Source of the DNA: Robiginitomaculum sp.
GTDB lineage: Bacteria > Pseudomonadota > Alphaproteobacteria > Caulobacterales > Maricaulaceae
Length of the DNA stretch: 22,440 nt
Assembly (NCBI GenBank): GCA_026982235.1
Contig: JALSHM010000158.1
Location: 1 to 22,440, forward strand
Reading direction: 5' to 3'
The notes below the pieces were generated by a model. The model saw nothing but the letters and a program-made list of their open reading frames with translations. It was not told where the DNA came from and made no database searches. The position numbers and the translations under genes were made by a program. Position 1 is the first letter of the stretch; every line of letters starts with the position of its first letter. Positions 14,901-22,440 of the stretch are shown in pieces.

Positions 14901-16868
14901 CTAGAAATCAATACCAGCTTCAATGAACAAGGCCGCCGCATCCTCTTTGCGTTTGGTGCGTACAGCACCAACAACCAGAGGCACATCACGCTTTATATAT
15001 TGCACGCCAGTGCCGAGGCGAACCTTGCCCAAATCATAGCTAAGCGCAAGCACGCCTTGGTCAGATGTAATATTGGCTATGTCGTCGTCGGCATGGCCGT
15101 AGCTGGCCGTGATGCCCCAGTTGGACGGCTTCCAAGTAATGCCGACATCATAAGCGACATACCCCCCCTGACCCGCAAATCCGTTATTTGATTTTAAAAA
15201 GGACGTTCCAAAGGTAAAATCTGCATATTTAAGTTCCAGTCCAAGCCCGTAACTTTTCAGACTATCAAACACTTCCGTTCCACCGTTCAGAATGCCGCTA
15301 TCTTCACTACCGCGCGCATAAGTGCCTGTCAGTTCTGCGGATAAGCCGCTGTCGAATTTACGGTCAAGAGCTAGCCCGACCTCAAAAATATTTGAGATCT
15401 CTGGCGCGAGCGGGTCAAGGGCGCCCGCCGGGTTGCTCCGTACACAATAGTCCACGCCGCAAGCGCGGGCATTAGGTGCGTAAGATAAGCCGACCTGTAC
15501 ACCAACTCCGACAGTATCGCCCAACAATCTCGGACTGGTATAGGCAATTTTTTCAGCAAAACCAGACGCGTCATTATAAGTTTTTACACTATCCAGGCCT
15601 GTATAGTCGACGGGAGAATTGGATGCATTGACCGCGACCAAGGACGGCGCACCTATGGAAAAAAGGAAAGCTGAACCATCATCGCGGCCAACAACAAAAT
15701 CACCATAAGCCGACCGCAAGAACAAATAGGCGCCCTCAAGCGCCACTTGTGTTTCGCGGCGATCATCCGGCCCGCTATTGTAAAACTGGCTGGTATGACC
15801 TTTCACAGAACGGGTATTGCCCCCGACCAGAACTGATGCGCAATCGGCAACGCCAGCCGGGCAACCCCCAACCAAACCGCCAAAACCGCGCCTATACCGA
15901 TCGCGCTGAGCGCGTACCCGCAGACCTGCGCCGTATTCCAACCCGCCTTCGGTGATGGCGCTGACCTCAAGCCGCGCATCCAAATCGACAATGCTTTCTG
16001 CGGTCACTTCTGCACCGCTCCGGTCTACGGCAGCGACACCGACTTTGGCATGGCCGGAAAATACGGTTTGTAACCCTCCTCCAAGCCGCTTTAGCCATGA
16101 TGGCCTGGAACCGCCGCGCAGAGCAGGGGCGGATTGTGGGGGTTGGCCATAACTAGCTTGTTGAGCTGCATCGTAGTCTTGGGCATAGCTCGGCGCTTGT
16201 TGTTGCCATTGTTGTTTTTGTGCGCCGTTGCTGGGTTGGTTTTGGGTGTTGTAGCCGTGAATACCTGCGTAAGCGGGTTGGTAGCCGGAGGAGTTTTGGC
16301 TTTGTGCGCTATTTTGTATGTTTTGCGCACTTCCTTGATTTCCATTTTGCGCCCCCTCTTGTGCCCATGCAGACACCTGGCCGGGCTTTTGCCCAAATGG
16401 AGATTTTACTGGCCAGTTTTGTTGGCGCGATTCTTGATATGTTTTATTGGCCCATGGGGGCACTTGAACCGACGAAGCGGTTTGCGGACTTTGTACATAT
16501 GGGCTTGCGACTTGTGGGCGCTGATCGGATGGTGGTTGCCAGCTGGGTTTCTTGCCGGGATAATAAGCGCCGCCCGCCAAAGTATTCCCGTAACTGGTAT
16601 TTGGTTTTCGGTATTGCGATTGCACCTGCGACGGAACCTGTACCAATGGCTTAGTCTGGATTTGAGAGCGAAATTGGGATTGAACCGGCGCAGATGGTTT
16701 TGTATATTGCGGCATAGATTGTTGAGTTGGCGCGGCGGGCGCTTCCCAGGCTTTTGGTTTTTTGTTGGCGAACGGGGAGTTAGAACCTGGGCCGGCCACA
16801 GCCACAATCGACACGGCTACGAGCACCGAACCAGCACTTAAAAGCCCCAAAAACTTGACGGTTGCCAT
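14901..16868 (-). CDS. Outer membrane porin with long Q/P/N/S-rich N-terminal segment
   Basis: The protein has 655 residues from the ATG at 16866-16868, with AAGGG eight bases upstream; a TTG at 16874 is less likely. A signal peptide (~1-26) is followed by ~230 residues of low complexity (about 27-258) rich in Gln, Pro, Ser, Asn, Tyr and Trp, with repeated short blocks such as VQSQ/VPSQVQSQ and PSW. From ~260 a beta-barrel begins (LQTVFSGHAKVGVAAVDRSG, DLDARLEVSAITEGGLEYGAGLRVRAQRDR), with SAYGDFVVGRDDGSAFLFS in the loop-3 region and the C-terminal aromatic AGIDF. The barrel looks like the general Gram-negative porin family. The Q-rich segment is unusual; it could be a periplasmic peptidoglycan-contacting spacer or a surface extension. 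Confidence 0.88.
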   Translation of the reverse strand: MATVKFLGLLSAGSVLVAVSIVAVAGPGSNSPFANKKPKAWEAPAAPTQQSMPQYTKPSAPVQSQFRSQIQTKPLVQVPSQVQSQYRKPNTSYGNTLAGGAYYPGKKPSWQPPSDQRPQVASPYVQSPQTASSVQVPPWANKTYQESRQQNWPVKSPFGQKPGQVSAWAQEGAQNGNQGSAQNIQNSAQSQNSSGYQPAYAGIHGYNTQNQPSNGAQKQQWQQQAPSYAQDYDAAQQASYGQPPQSAPALRGGSRPSWLKRLGGGLQTVFSGHAKVGVAAVDRSGAEVTAESIVDLDARLEVSAITEGGLEYGAGLRVRAQRDRYRRGFGGLVGGCPAGVADCASVLVGGNTRSVKGHTSQFYNSGPDDRRETQVALEGAYLFLRSAYGDFVVGRDDGSAFLFSIGAPSLVAVNASNSPVDYTGLDSVKTYNDASGFAEKIAYTSPRLLGDTVGVGVQVGLSYAPNARACGVDYCVRSNPAGALDPLAPEISNIFEVGLALDRKFDSGLSAELTGTYARGSEDSGILNGGTEVFDSLKSYGLGLELKYADFTFGTSFLKSNNGFAGQGGYVAYDVGITWKPSNWGITASYGHADDDIANITSDQGVLALSYDLGKVRLGTGVQYIKRDVPLVVGAVRTKRKEDAAALFIEAGIDF

Positions 16869-16970
16869 AACCAAACCCTTAACAAAAAATAAACAGCTTA
16901 GGTATGCGAATTTATAGCTAACAAAAGGTTAACAGTATCTGTTTGAGCCATGTAAAGAATCAAACAATTT

Positions 16971-16996
16971 TGCGTAATAGTGAAATTACGCATTTC
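16971..16996. repeat. Overlapping, mutually exclusive inverted repeats between dxs and porin genes
   Basis: TGCGTAAT (16971-16978) and ATTACGCA (16985-16992) form a perfect 8-bp stem with a 6-nt loop. GAAAT (16982-16986) and ATTTC (16992-16996) form a second, smaller hairpin that uses part of the first. The site is 103 bp upstream of the porin start and 39 bp after the dxs stop. It fits an 8-6-8 operator for a dimeric regulator or a weak dxs transcript end; there is no good T-run. Confidence 0.45.
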
Positions 16997-17034
16997 AAGA
17001 ATAAGCTTTGCAAAGCGCACAGCTTCATCAGCTT

Positions 17035-18948
17035 TTAAGCCAAAAACGCCGTTTCGGCCATGTCACGGCCTATGACGGAAAATACCTTCTCGACGATTGC
17101 CTGAGCATCCAATCTGGCTTGTTTATACATCAGTTCCGGCGTGTCATGATCAATGAACATATCTGGTAATACCATTGCGCGAACTTTAATACCCCGCTCA
17201 AGCCTACCACTTTCCGCCAATTCGTTCATTACGAATGCCCCAAAACCACCCATAGCCCCCTCTTCAATAGTGATGAGGACTTCGTGTTCGTCGGCCAATT
17301 TACGGATAAGGTCTTTGTCCAGTGGTTTGATAAAACGTGCATCGGCAACCGTGGTTGACAGGCCAAGCGCATCTAAATCTTCAGCCGCTTGTAAAGCTTC
17401 GCCGCGCCTTGTACCGAGTGACAAAATCGCAATCTTGCTGCCTTCTTTAACGATATGGCCTTTGCCAATTTCCAGAGGCTCTATCTTGGACGGCATAACC
17501 AGCCCCGTAGCTTCGCCGCGCGGAAAACGAAAGGCGCTGGGGCGGTCATCTATGGCTACTGAAGTCGCTACCATGCGCGCCAATTCAATTTCGTCGGCAG
17601 CGGCCATGGAAATCATGCCGGGCAAAGCACCCATGAAACCAATATCAAAAGAGCCCGCATGGGTTGGGCCATCGGCACCCACCAGTCCGGCGCGATCAAT
17701 AGCAAAGCGCACGGGCAGTTTTTGAATGGCCACATCATGCACAACCTGGTCATAACCGCGCTGGAGGAATGTGGAATATAGGGCGCAAAACGGCTTCATC
17801 CCGTCTGCCGCCAGACCCGCCGCAAAGGTGACGGCGTGTTGTTCTGCAATGCCGACATCAAAGCACCTGCTCGGGAATTTATCGGCGAAATGGTTAAGTC
17901 CTGTGCCGCTGGGCATGGCGGCGGTGATGGCGACGATTTTGTCGTCGTGCTCGGCTTGGGCAATAAGCACATCGGAGAACACTTTGGTATAGCTTGGGGC
18001 TTTAGAGGCGGATTTTTTCTGTACGCCTGTGACCACATTAAATTTGGAAACGCCGTGATATTTATCTGCCGCATCTTCGGCAGGCTTATAGCCTTTGCCT
18101 TTTTGCGTAACCACATGCACCAGCACGGGGCCGTTTTTCATGGCTTTGGCATTGCGCAGAACAGGGAGGAGATGATCCAAATCATGACCGTCCACTGGCC
18201 CGACATAGTAAAAGCCTAACTCTTCGAACCACGTACCGCCTGTGACCATGCCGCGTGTGTATTCCTCTGCCTTGCGGGCTGTGGATTTTATCGGCTCTGG
18301 CATTTTCTCGACCAAGCCTTTGGCGACACCTCTAAAGTTTCGATAACCGCGCGAAGAAACCATACGTGCCAAATGTGCCGACATGGCGCCAACAGGCGGC
18401 GCGATGGACATATCATTATCGTTCAGAATAACGATGAGCTTAGCATCCATAGCCCCGGCATTATTCATAGCCTCATAGGCCATGCCCGCCGATATAGACC
18501 CGTCGCCAATCACGGCGACAACATTGCGATCCGTATTCTGAAGGGCGCTGGATACGGCCATACCAAGTCCGGCTGAAATAGAGGTCGACGCGTGACCCGC
18601 GCCGAAATCATCATATTCGCTTTCGGCACGCTTGGTAAAGCCGGACAGGCCGCCCCCTTGGCGAATTGTGCGCATACGGCCTTTGCGACCGGTCAAGACT
18701 TTGTGGGGGTAACATTGATGACCAACATCCCAAATAAGCTTGTCGTGGGGCGTGTCGAAAACATGATGAATGGCTACGGTTAACTCGACCACGCCGAGAC
18801 CTGCACCCAAATGACCACCCGTCACAGATACGGACGAGATAACTTCGGCGCGCACTTCATCTGCGAGCCTTTTAAGCTGCTCCGTGTCCAGATCGCGCAT
18901 GTCCGCAGGTGTGTTGACCCGATCTAAAATTTGCGTTTTATGCAACAT
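17035..18948 (-). CDS. dxs: 1-deoxy-D-xylulose-5-phosphate synthase
   Basis: The protein has 637 residues from the ATG at 18946-18948, which has GGAAG eight bases upstream; an ATG five codons earlier (18963) lacks a ribosome binding site but is possible. Dxs condenses pyruvate and glyceraldehyde-3-phosphate, with thiamine diphosphate, in the first step of the MEP isoprenoid pathway. Visible are the N-terminal HLGAGLGVVELTVAIHHVF with its catalytic-site His, the ThDP/Mg motif GDGSISAGMAYEAMNNAG with NDND, the central YSTFLQRGYDQVVHD, and RAGLVGADGPTHAG of the pyrimidine domain. Length and domains are complete. It is the last gene of the lepB-to-dxs run, directly after ispA. Confidence 0.98.
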   Translation of the reverse strand: MLHKTQILDRVNTPADMRDLDTEQLKRLADEVRAEVISSVSVTGGHLGAGLGVVELTVAIHHVFDTPHDKLIWDVGHQCYPHKVLTGRKGRMRTIRQGGGLSGFTKRAESEYDDFGAGHASTSISAGLGMAVSSALQNTDRNVVAVIGDGSISAGMAYEAMNNAGAMDAKLIVILNDNDMSIAPPVGAMSAHLARMVSSRGYRNFRGVAKGLVEKMPEPIKSTARKAEEYTRGMVTGGTWFEELGFYYVGPVDGHDLDHLLPVLRNAKAMKNGPVLVHVVTQKGKGYKPAEDAADKYHGVSKFNVVTGVQKKSASKAPSYTKVFSDVLIAQAEHDDKIVAITAAMPSGTGLNHFADKFPSRCFDVGIAEQHAVTFAAGLAADGMKPFCALYSTFLQRGYDQVVHDVAIQKLPVRFAIDRAGLVGADGPTHAGSFDIGFMGALPGMISMAAADEIELARMVATSVAIDDRPSAFRFPRGEATGLVMPSKIEPLEIGKGHIVKEGSKIAILSLGTRRGEALQAAEDLDALGLSTTVADARFIKPLDKDLIRKLADEHEVLITIEEGAMGGFGAFVMNELAESGRLERGIKVRAMVLPDMFIDHDTPELMYKQARLDAQAIVEKVFSVIGRDMAETAFLA

Positions 18949-18998
18949 TTTATTGTCTTCCATAATTTGTGCTTAGCGCAGTTTATAACTGAGTTCAC

Positions 18999-19898
18999 TT
19001 ATTTCTGTCGATTCAGAACAAAATCAACCGTGCTACACAGTATATCCGCATTTTCTCCGTACGGCTTCAGGGCATATTTTGCCTTTTCGCCCAATTCCTG
19101 CGCCATTTGCTTGGCACCATCCAGTCCGTATATAGAAACGAATGTGGCCTTTCCAAGACCGGCATCTTTGTTTGTGCGCTTACCCATTACGTTACTATCG
19201 CCCTCTATGTCCAAAATGTCGTCACGTATTTGAAAGGCGAGACCAAGGGCATTGGCATAGGCACTTAAATTTTGCAGATCAAAATCCGTAGCGCCCGCCA
19301 GCCTGCCACCCGCAAGGACACTATAATGAATAAGCGCTCCTGTTTTGAGGGCTTGAAGCTGGGTGATGAGCGCTGCATCTTGGGCGCCATCTCCTGCATA
19401 AATATCAATAACTTGCCCGCCAATCATGCCGTGCGTGCCTGAATTTTCCGCCAGTTCCGAAATTAACTTCAAGCGTATATCAGTGTTTGGATGCACATTA
19501 TCCTGTGCAAGAATTTCAAATGCTAATGTCAACAAAGCATCGCCCGCCAAAACGGCGAGGGCTTCATCGTAAGCTTTATGAACCGTGGGTTTGCCACGCC
19601 GTAAATCGTCATCATCCATACAAGGCAGATCGTCGTGGATAAGTGAATAAACATGCACGCATTCCAGTGCCGCCGCCGCTTGCCAAATACCTGGGTTCTT
19701 AGCACCGAGCATATGTGCTGCTTCGATGAGCAAGAAAGGCCGTAGCCTTTTGCCGCCGCCCAAAAGCGCATAGGCCATAGCTTCCATTATACGGGCTTGT
19801 GGTCCAGCAGGTTCGGGCAAGACCTGTGCCAATACGGTTTCCATATTAGCGGCAACACTGGCCAGGCGGGTCTGGAACTTATTGTGGGCATTCGCCAT
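18999..19898 (-). CDS. ispA: Polyprenyl (farnesyl/geranyl) diphosphate synthase
   Basis: The protein has 299 residues, typical of short-chain IspA enzymes. It condenses isopentenyl diphosphate with DMAPP/GPP to make FPP (or GPP) in the cytosol. The GGGKRLRP motif is at 47-54, the first Asp-rich motif is HDDLPCMDDDDLRRGKPT (Asp89, Asp90, Asp95, Asp96), and the second is FQIRDDILD (Asp226, Asp227, Asp230). The DDxxxxD spacing of the first motif is the bacterial FPP-synthase type. It starts five bases after the xseB stop and supplies the same pathway as the following dxs. Confidence 0.96.
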   Translation of the reverse strand: MANAHNKFQTRLASVAANMETVLAQVLPEPAGPQARIMEAMAYALLGGGKRLRPFLLIEAAHMLGAKNPGIWQAAAALECVHVYSLIHDDLPCMDDDDLRRGKPTVHKAYDEALAVLAGDALLTLAFEILAQDNVHPNTDIRLKLISELAENSGTHGMIGGQVIDIYAGDGAQDAALITQLQALKTGALIHYSVLAGGRLAGATDFDLQNLSAYANALGLAFQIRDDILDIEGDSNVMGKRTNKDAGLGKATFVSIYGLDGAKQMAQELGEKAKYALKPYGENADILCSTVDFVLNRQK

Positions 19899-19903
19899 AA
19901 TGC

Positions 19904-20140
19904 TTAGCCGTCGCTATCAAGCGGTTCTGTGCCTATAGTACCATTTGGCGCTAGCACTATTTTATCGACTTTTAATTGGGCGGATTTAAGTTTGCCTTCG
20001 CAGTGCTTTTTAAGCTTGGCGCCGCGCTCATATATATCAATGCTTTCCTCAAGTGGTGCATCGCCGCGCTCTAGTTTGGAGACAATGCTCTCCAACTCCG
20101 ATAGGGCGTCTTCGAAACTTAAATCTTTAATGTCGGTCAT
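19904..20140 (-). CDS. xseB: Exodeoxyribonuclease VII small subunit
   Basis: The protein has 78 residues. The sequence LSFEDALSELESIVSKLERGDAPLEESIDIYERGAKLKKHCEGKLKSAQLKVDKI is the complete XseB helical hairpin. It binds XseA to form exonuclease VII, which degrades single-stranded DNA in repair. xseA is not in the window. Its ATG overlaps the phosphatase stop (ATGA). The xseB-ispA-dxs order is common in proteobacteria and supports all three calls. Confidence 0.97.
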   Translation of the reverse strand: MTDIKDLSFEDALSELESIVSKLERGDAPLEESIDIYERGAKLKKHCEGKLKSAQLKVDKIVLAPNGTIGTEPLDSDG

Positions 20141-20769
20141 GTATTTTCTGCCTTCTGATTCTGAGTTCTTTCATAGCGGCGATAACTCCAGTGTAGATCA
20201 CCATGGTCTTCGACGCAAACAAATCCGCGCCGCTTAAGGGCCGGGCGCATCATGCGGTTAAACCATCCATGCGCGGCTACAAAGACCATTTTGCCGCCTT
20301 TAGCCTCTTCGGATAAGATGTCCGCCGCCTTTTCAGCGCGCTTACGGGCCATGACTTGGCTTTCGACTTCGCCGGAAAACCCGATCATCCAGCATATACG
20401 CGCCAGCACGCCCCATGTGGGTGGTTTGAGTCGGAGATAACCCAAATTGGGCGGCGGCAGTCCGGCCTCTACCATCAAAGGCTCTAATCTGTCCGGCGAT
20501 GCCCCTTTGGCCAAAGCGGCTGTCTCAACGGCTCGGCGTAGAGGACTGGCAATGACAATATCAGCCTGTCTGGCTAAACCTTTGATGACGCGCGGGGCAT
20601 CTTGTCCGTGCACCAATCCGCCCTCGTCGTAAAGTCCCCACCAATATTTATAGCCGCGCCAGTTCATGCGGGTTTTACGAGAAAGCGCCGGCTCCCCGTG
20701 ACGACATAAAATAATAACGTCATTAAGAAAGATACCACCTGCTTTTTTGCCTGGTTGCTGGCGCTTCAT
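20137..20769 (-). CDS. Histidine phosphatase superfamily protein
   Basis: The protein has 210 residues of the phosphoglycerate mutase/SixA-like superfamily. The catalytic LCRHGEP has phospho-acceptor His24 with Arg23; ASPLRRAVETA near 74-84 supplies the second Arg; Glu101 is the likely proton donor; and AAHGWFNRMM carries the second His167. All core residues are present, so it is probably active on a phosphoester or phosphohistidine. The substrate is unknown. It overlaps both lepB (upstream) and xseB (downstream) by four bases, so translation is probably coupled. No Shine-Dalgarno is visible before its ATG. Confidence 0.88.
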   Translation of the reverse strand: MKRQQPGKKAGGIFLNDVIILCRHGEPALSRKTRMNWRGYKYWWGLYDEGGLVHGQDAPRVIKGLARQADIVIASPLRRAVETAALAKGASPDRLEPLMVEAGLPPPNLGYLRLKPPTWGVLARICWMIGFSGEVESQVMARKRAEKAADILSEEAKGGKMVFVAAHGWFNRMMRPALKRRGFVCVEDHGDLHWSYRRYERTQNQKAENT

Positions 20770-21533
20770 AATTTAAGGAAAAACCGCTTTGGTGGACACC
20801 GTAAATCTTCTTCTTTTTTGCAGCGTTTGAGGGAATAAACCATCATTTTAGCTTTCCCGATTACATGGTCGAGCGGAACAAAACCCGGCCCGCCCGGCGC
20901 ACGGCTGTCTTCGGAATTATCGCGGTTATCGCCCATAAAAAACAATTTTTCTTGCGGGATTATAAATGGCCCTTTATTGTCGAGGGGGTAAAAATCATTG
21001 CGCTCATAAATAAAGTGAGGGTTTTTCTCGCCCTCAAATTGTTCTTCGTATTTCACAATAGCTTGAACCAAGCCCCGATGCTCGCGATAGGAAAAAGCAT
21101 CTCTTTCGGTGCGTTCTACTATTTTGCCGTTAATATATAAACGGCCATGTTCGACCTGTATTTTATCGCCCGGTAGGCCAACCAACCGCTTGATCATGAT
21201 AATACCAGATTTCGGGTTTCGAAACACAAGCACATCGCCTCGATTGGGCATTTTTGAGAATATACGTCCATCGGGCAAGGGTAATTTTCGAAACGGCCAG
21301 ATAAGAGATTCTCGTGAGGCACCATAGGTTAGCTTGCTAACAAAAAGATGATCGCCAACCTCTAAGGTTGGCTGCATGCTTTCGCTCGGAATTTTAAAAT
21401 GCCCAAAGACAAAATTGAAAAACAGCAAAAGAAAAACCGCCAGCCCAGCAAAAAATTTAGCTTCCTCGACAATGATTTCTTTGCGGGTTTTAGGTTCTGC
21501 GTCGTCCTGTTTTTGTTTTGATTTTTTTGACAT
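20766..21533 (-). CDS. lepB: Signal peptidase I
   Basis: The protein has 255 residues. It is an inner-membrane serine protease that removes Sec and Tat signal peptides. A basic cytoplasmic tail is followed by one hydrophobic segment at ~27-44, then the catalytic serine in PSESMQPTL (Ser52), the catalytic lysine in IIMIKRLVGLPGDKI (Lys115), and the box FFMGDNRDNSEDSR. A single predicted membrane span matches alphaproteobacterial LepB rather than the two-span E. coli form. AGAGAG lies before the ATG at 21531-21533. It is the first gene of the run that ends in dxs. Confidence 0.97.
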   Translation of the reverse strand: MSKKSKQKQDDAEPKTRKEIIVEEAKFFAGLAVFLLLFFNFVFGHFKIPSESMQPTLEVGDHLFVSKLTYGASRESLIWPFRKLPLPDGRIFSKMPNRGDVLVFRNPKSGIIMIKRLVGLPGDKIQVEHGRLYINGKIVERTERDAFSYREHRGLVQAIVKYEEQFEGEKNPHFIYERNDFYPLDNKGPFIIPQEKLFFMGDNRDNSEDSRAPGGPGFVPLDHVIGKAKMMVYSLKRCKKEEDLRCPPKRFFLKL

Positions 21534-21640
21534 ATTCTCTCTTTAGTTTGGCAAGTCGTTATCTATGATAATTTTACACAATACAATCAATTATATTTCC
21601 TGTAATACCATGGTATACAGTAGATTTGGAATGCATCAAT
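21534..21640. promoter_or_regulatory. Divergent lepB/YceI promoter region with 12-bp palindrome
   Basis: This AT-rich gap separates lepB (minus) and the YceI gene (plus). A perfect 12-bp palindrome ATACCATGGTAT lies at 21605-21616, 25 bp before the YceI start, where an operator might sit. No convincing -35/-10 pair was found on either strand. Confidence 0.35.
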
Positions 21641-22246
21641 ATGAAAACCCGCCGCATCATTGCAACATTAGCATCGGTACTATTGGCATCATGCTATACC
21701 CCGCCAGTTGTAGATTTGGCGCCGGATATTGCGGGGAATTATGTGCTTGACCCCGCCCATACCAGTGTGGTGTGGCGCATCTCCCATGCGGGCATTTCCA
21801 ATTATACGGCGCGGTTTGATGATATAAGCGGAACACTATTCTTTGACCCTCTCGCCCCACAAAACAGCCGCGTGGACATCATTATAGACCCGACCAGTGT
21901 GAGTACGGGAGATGCTGAGTTCGACGAAACCATTGCTGAGAGCGGCAACTATTTTAACGCAGAGAAATACCCGCAAATAAGATTTATCTCCACCAATATA
22001 AAAATAATGGGAGACAACAGGGGGCTTATTACGGGTGATTTGACATTTCGTGGCCAGACCAAGCCCTTGGTCTTAGACGTCGCATTTAACGGCGCAGGAA
22101 AATCTTTTGGACATAAGGGCAAGACATTGGGGTTTTCCGCGACGGGGGCTTTTTTGCGCTCGAATTTTGGGCTGACCACGCTCGCCGGGTTTGGTATTGG
22201 AGACGAAATCAACTTGCAAATTGAAACCGAATTTAACGAGAATTAG
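21641..22246 (+). CDS. YceI family lipoprotein
   Basis: The protein has 201 residues from the ATG at 21641; a TTG at 21626 is less likely because the ATG gives a proper signal peptide. MKTRRIIATLASVLLASC is a lipoprotein signal with Cys18. The rest is a YceI lipocalin-like barrel: YVLDPAHTSVVWRISHAGISNYTARFDDISGTLFFD, then SGNYFNAEKYPQIRFIST, GDLTFRGQTKPLVLDVAFNG and a closing RSNFGL. Family members bind polyisoprenoids such as octaprenyl phosphates or quinones in the periplasm. Its position next to the isoprenoid operon is suggestive but may be chance. The next gene starts at the very next base after the stop. Confidence 0.93.
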   Translation: MKTRRIIATLASVLLASCYTPPVVDLAPDIAGNYVLDPAHTSVVWRISHAGISNYTARFDDISGTLFFDPLAPQNSRVDIIIDPTSVSTGDAEFDETIAESGNYFNAEKYPQIRFISTNIKIMGDNRGLITGDLTFRGQTKPLVLDVAFNGAGKSFGHKGKTLGFSATGAFLRSNFGLTTLAGFGIGDEINLQIETEFNEN

Positions 22247-22440
22247 ATGGCTGAGATGATGAAGGCAGATATGGCGGGTTTTAGAAAAGCCGCCGCGTTA
22301 TTGCAGGCAGGGGAACTGGTCGCTTTGCCAACAGATACGGTTTATGGTTTGGCAGGCTTGGCGAATAGTCCAAGCGCTATTGAAAAAATTTATCAGGTTA
22401 AAAGCAGGCCGGGGCACAAGGCTTTGTCAGTTGTAGTATT
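22247..22440 (+). CDS. tsaC: L-threonylcarbamoyladenylate synthase, TsaC/Sua5 family (partial, C-terminus outside window)
   Basis: The first 64 codons are present. The sequence FRKAAALLQAGELVALPTDTVYGLAGLANSPSAIEKIYQVKSRPGHKALSV is the YrdC/Sua5 N-terminus: the PTDTVYGL motif and the K-x-RP segment bind ATP and bicarbonate/threonine. The enzyme makes threonylcarbamoyl-AMP for the t6A modification of ANN-decoding tRNAs. The ATG directly follows the YceI stop, with GAG six bases upstream inside the YceI gene, so the two are probably co-transcribed. Whether it is a short TsaC or a longer Sua5 with a C-terminal domain cannot be seen. Confidence 0.93.
   Translation, partial: MAEMMKADMAGFRKAAALLQAGELVALPTDTVYGLAGLANSPSAIEKIYQVKSRPGHKALSVVV

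Noticed and set aside
16134..16841. A 235-codon plus-strand open frame opposite the Q-rich porin segment
   Set aside because: It is rich in Leu, Trp and Arg because CAA/CAG/CCN codons of the minus strand are read backwards. It has no ribosome binding site or recognisable domain.
1..22440. tRNA genes, CRISPR arrays, insertion sequences, phage or defence genes
   Set aside because: No cloverleaf with T-loop consensus, no regularly spaced repeats, and no transposase, integrase or defence-type protein frame was seen.

Overview
The window reads as ordinary bacterial chromosome, about half GC and densely coded, from a Gram-negative alphaproteobacterium, probably a marine Hyphomonadaceae/Maricaulales-type lineage. 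The lineage is inferred from the gene families, a UbiM-like hydroxylase, the xseB-ispA-dxs order and two outer-membrane porins. There is no tRNA, rRNA, CRISPR array, transposase or phage gene. Two genes run off the window edges.

Region by region. Positions 1-3947 (minus strand) hold an OprP/OprO-like porin, a small lipoprotein, a membrane histidine kinase without a receiver domain, and the start of a PepSY-type membrane protein. Positions 4152-7608 (plus) hold a MarC-type membrane protein, a YggT protein, folD, a short-chain dehydrogenase and pyrF, the last two overlapping by four bases. A UbiH/UbiM-type ubiquinone hydroxylase (7605-8843, minus) meets pyrF tail to tail and is divergent from gshB (8978-9925). 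Next come a REPIN-like palindromic element, a lipoprotein with a C39-like peptidase fold, and a DUF418 membrane protein. An Lrp/AsnC regulator (minus) is divergent from a methionine gamma-lyase gene, an arrangement known for sulfur amino-acid catabolism. A Crp-like regulator follows, convergent with a porin that carries a roughly 230-residue Q/P/N/S-rich segment. Positions 17035-21533 (minus) form a tight operon lepB - histidine phosphatase - xseB - ispA - dxs, linking protein export, DNA repair and isoprenoid precursor synthesis. A YceI lipoprotein and the start of a TsaC/Sua5 gene close the window.

The most notable non-coding signals are these. (1) Between the methionine gamma-lyase gene and the crp-like gene, a strong intrinsic terminator points to the minus strand although no minus-strand gene lies upstream of it. 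Together with a three-stem RNA fold and a -10-like box this predicts an unannotated ~155-nt small RNA. (2) A 101-bp inverted pair of REP-like palindromes lies after gshB. (3) A GC-rich leader with three consecutive hairpins precedes the methionine gamma-lyase gene. (4) Mutually exclusive hairpins lie between dxs and the Q-rich porin gene. All functional calls come from motifs read by eye; no database search was run.
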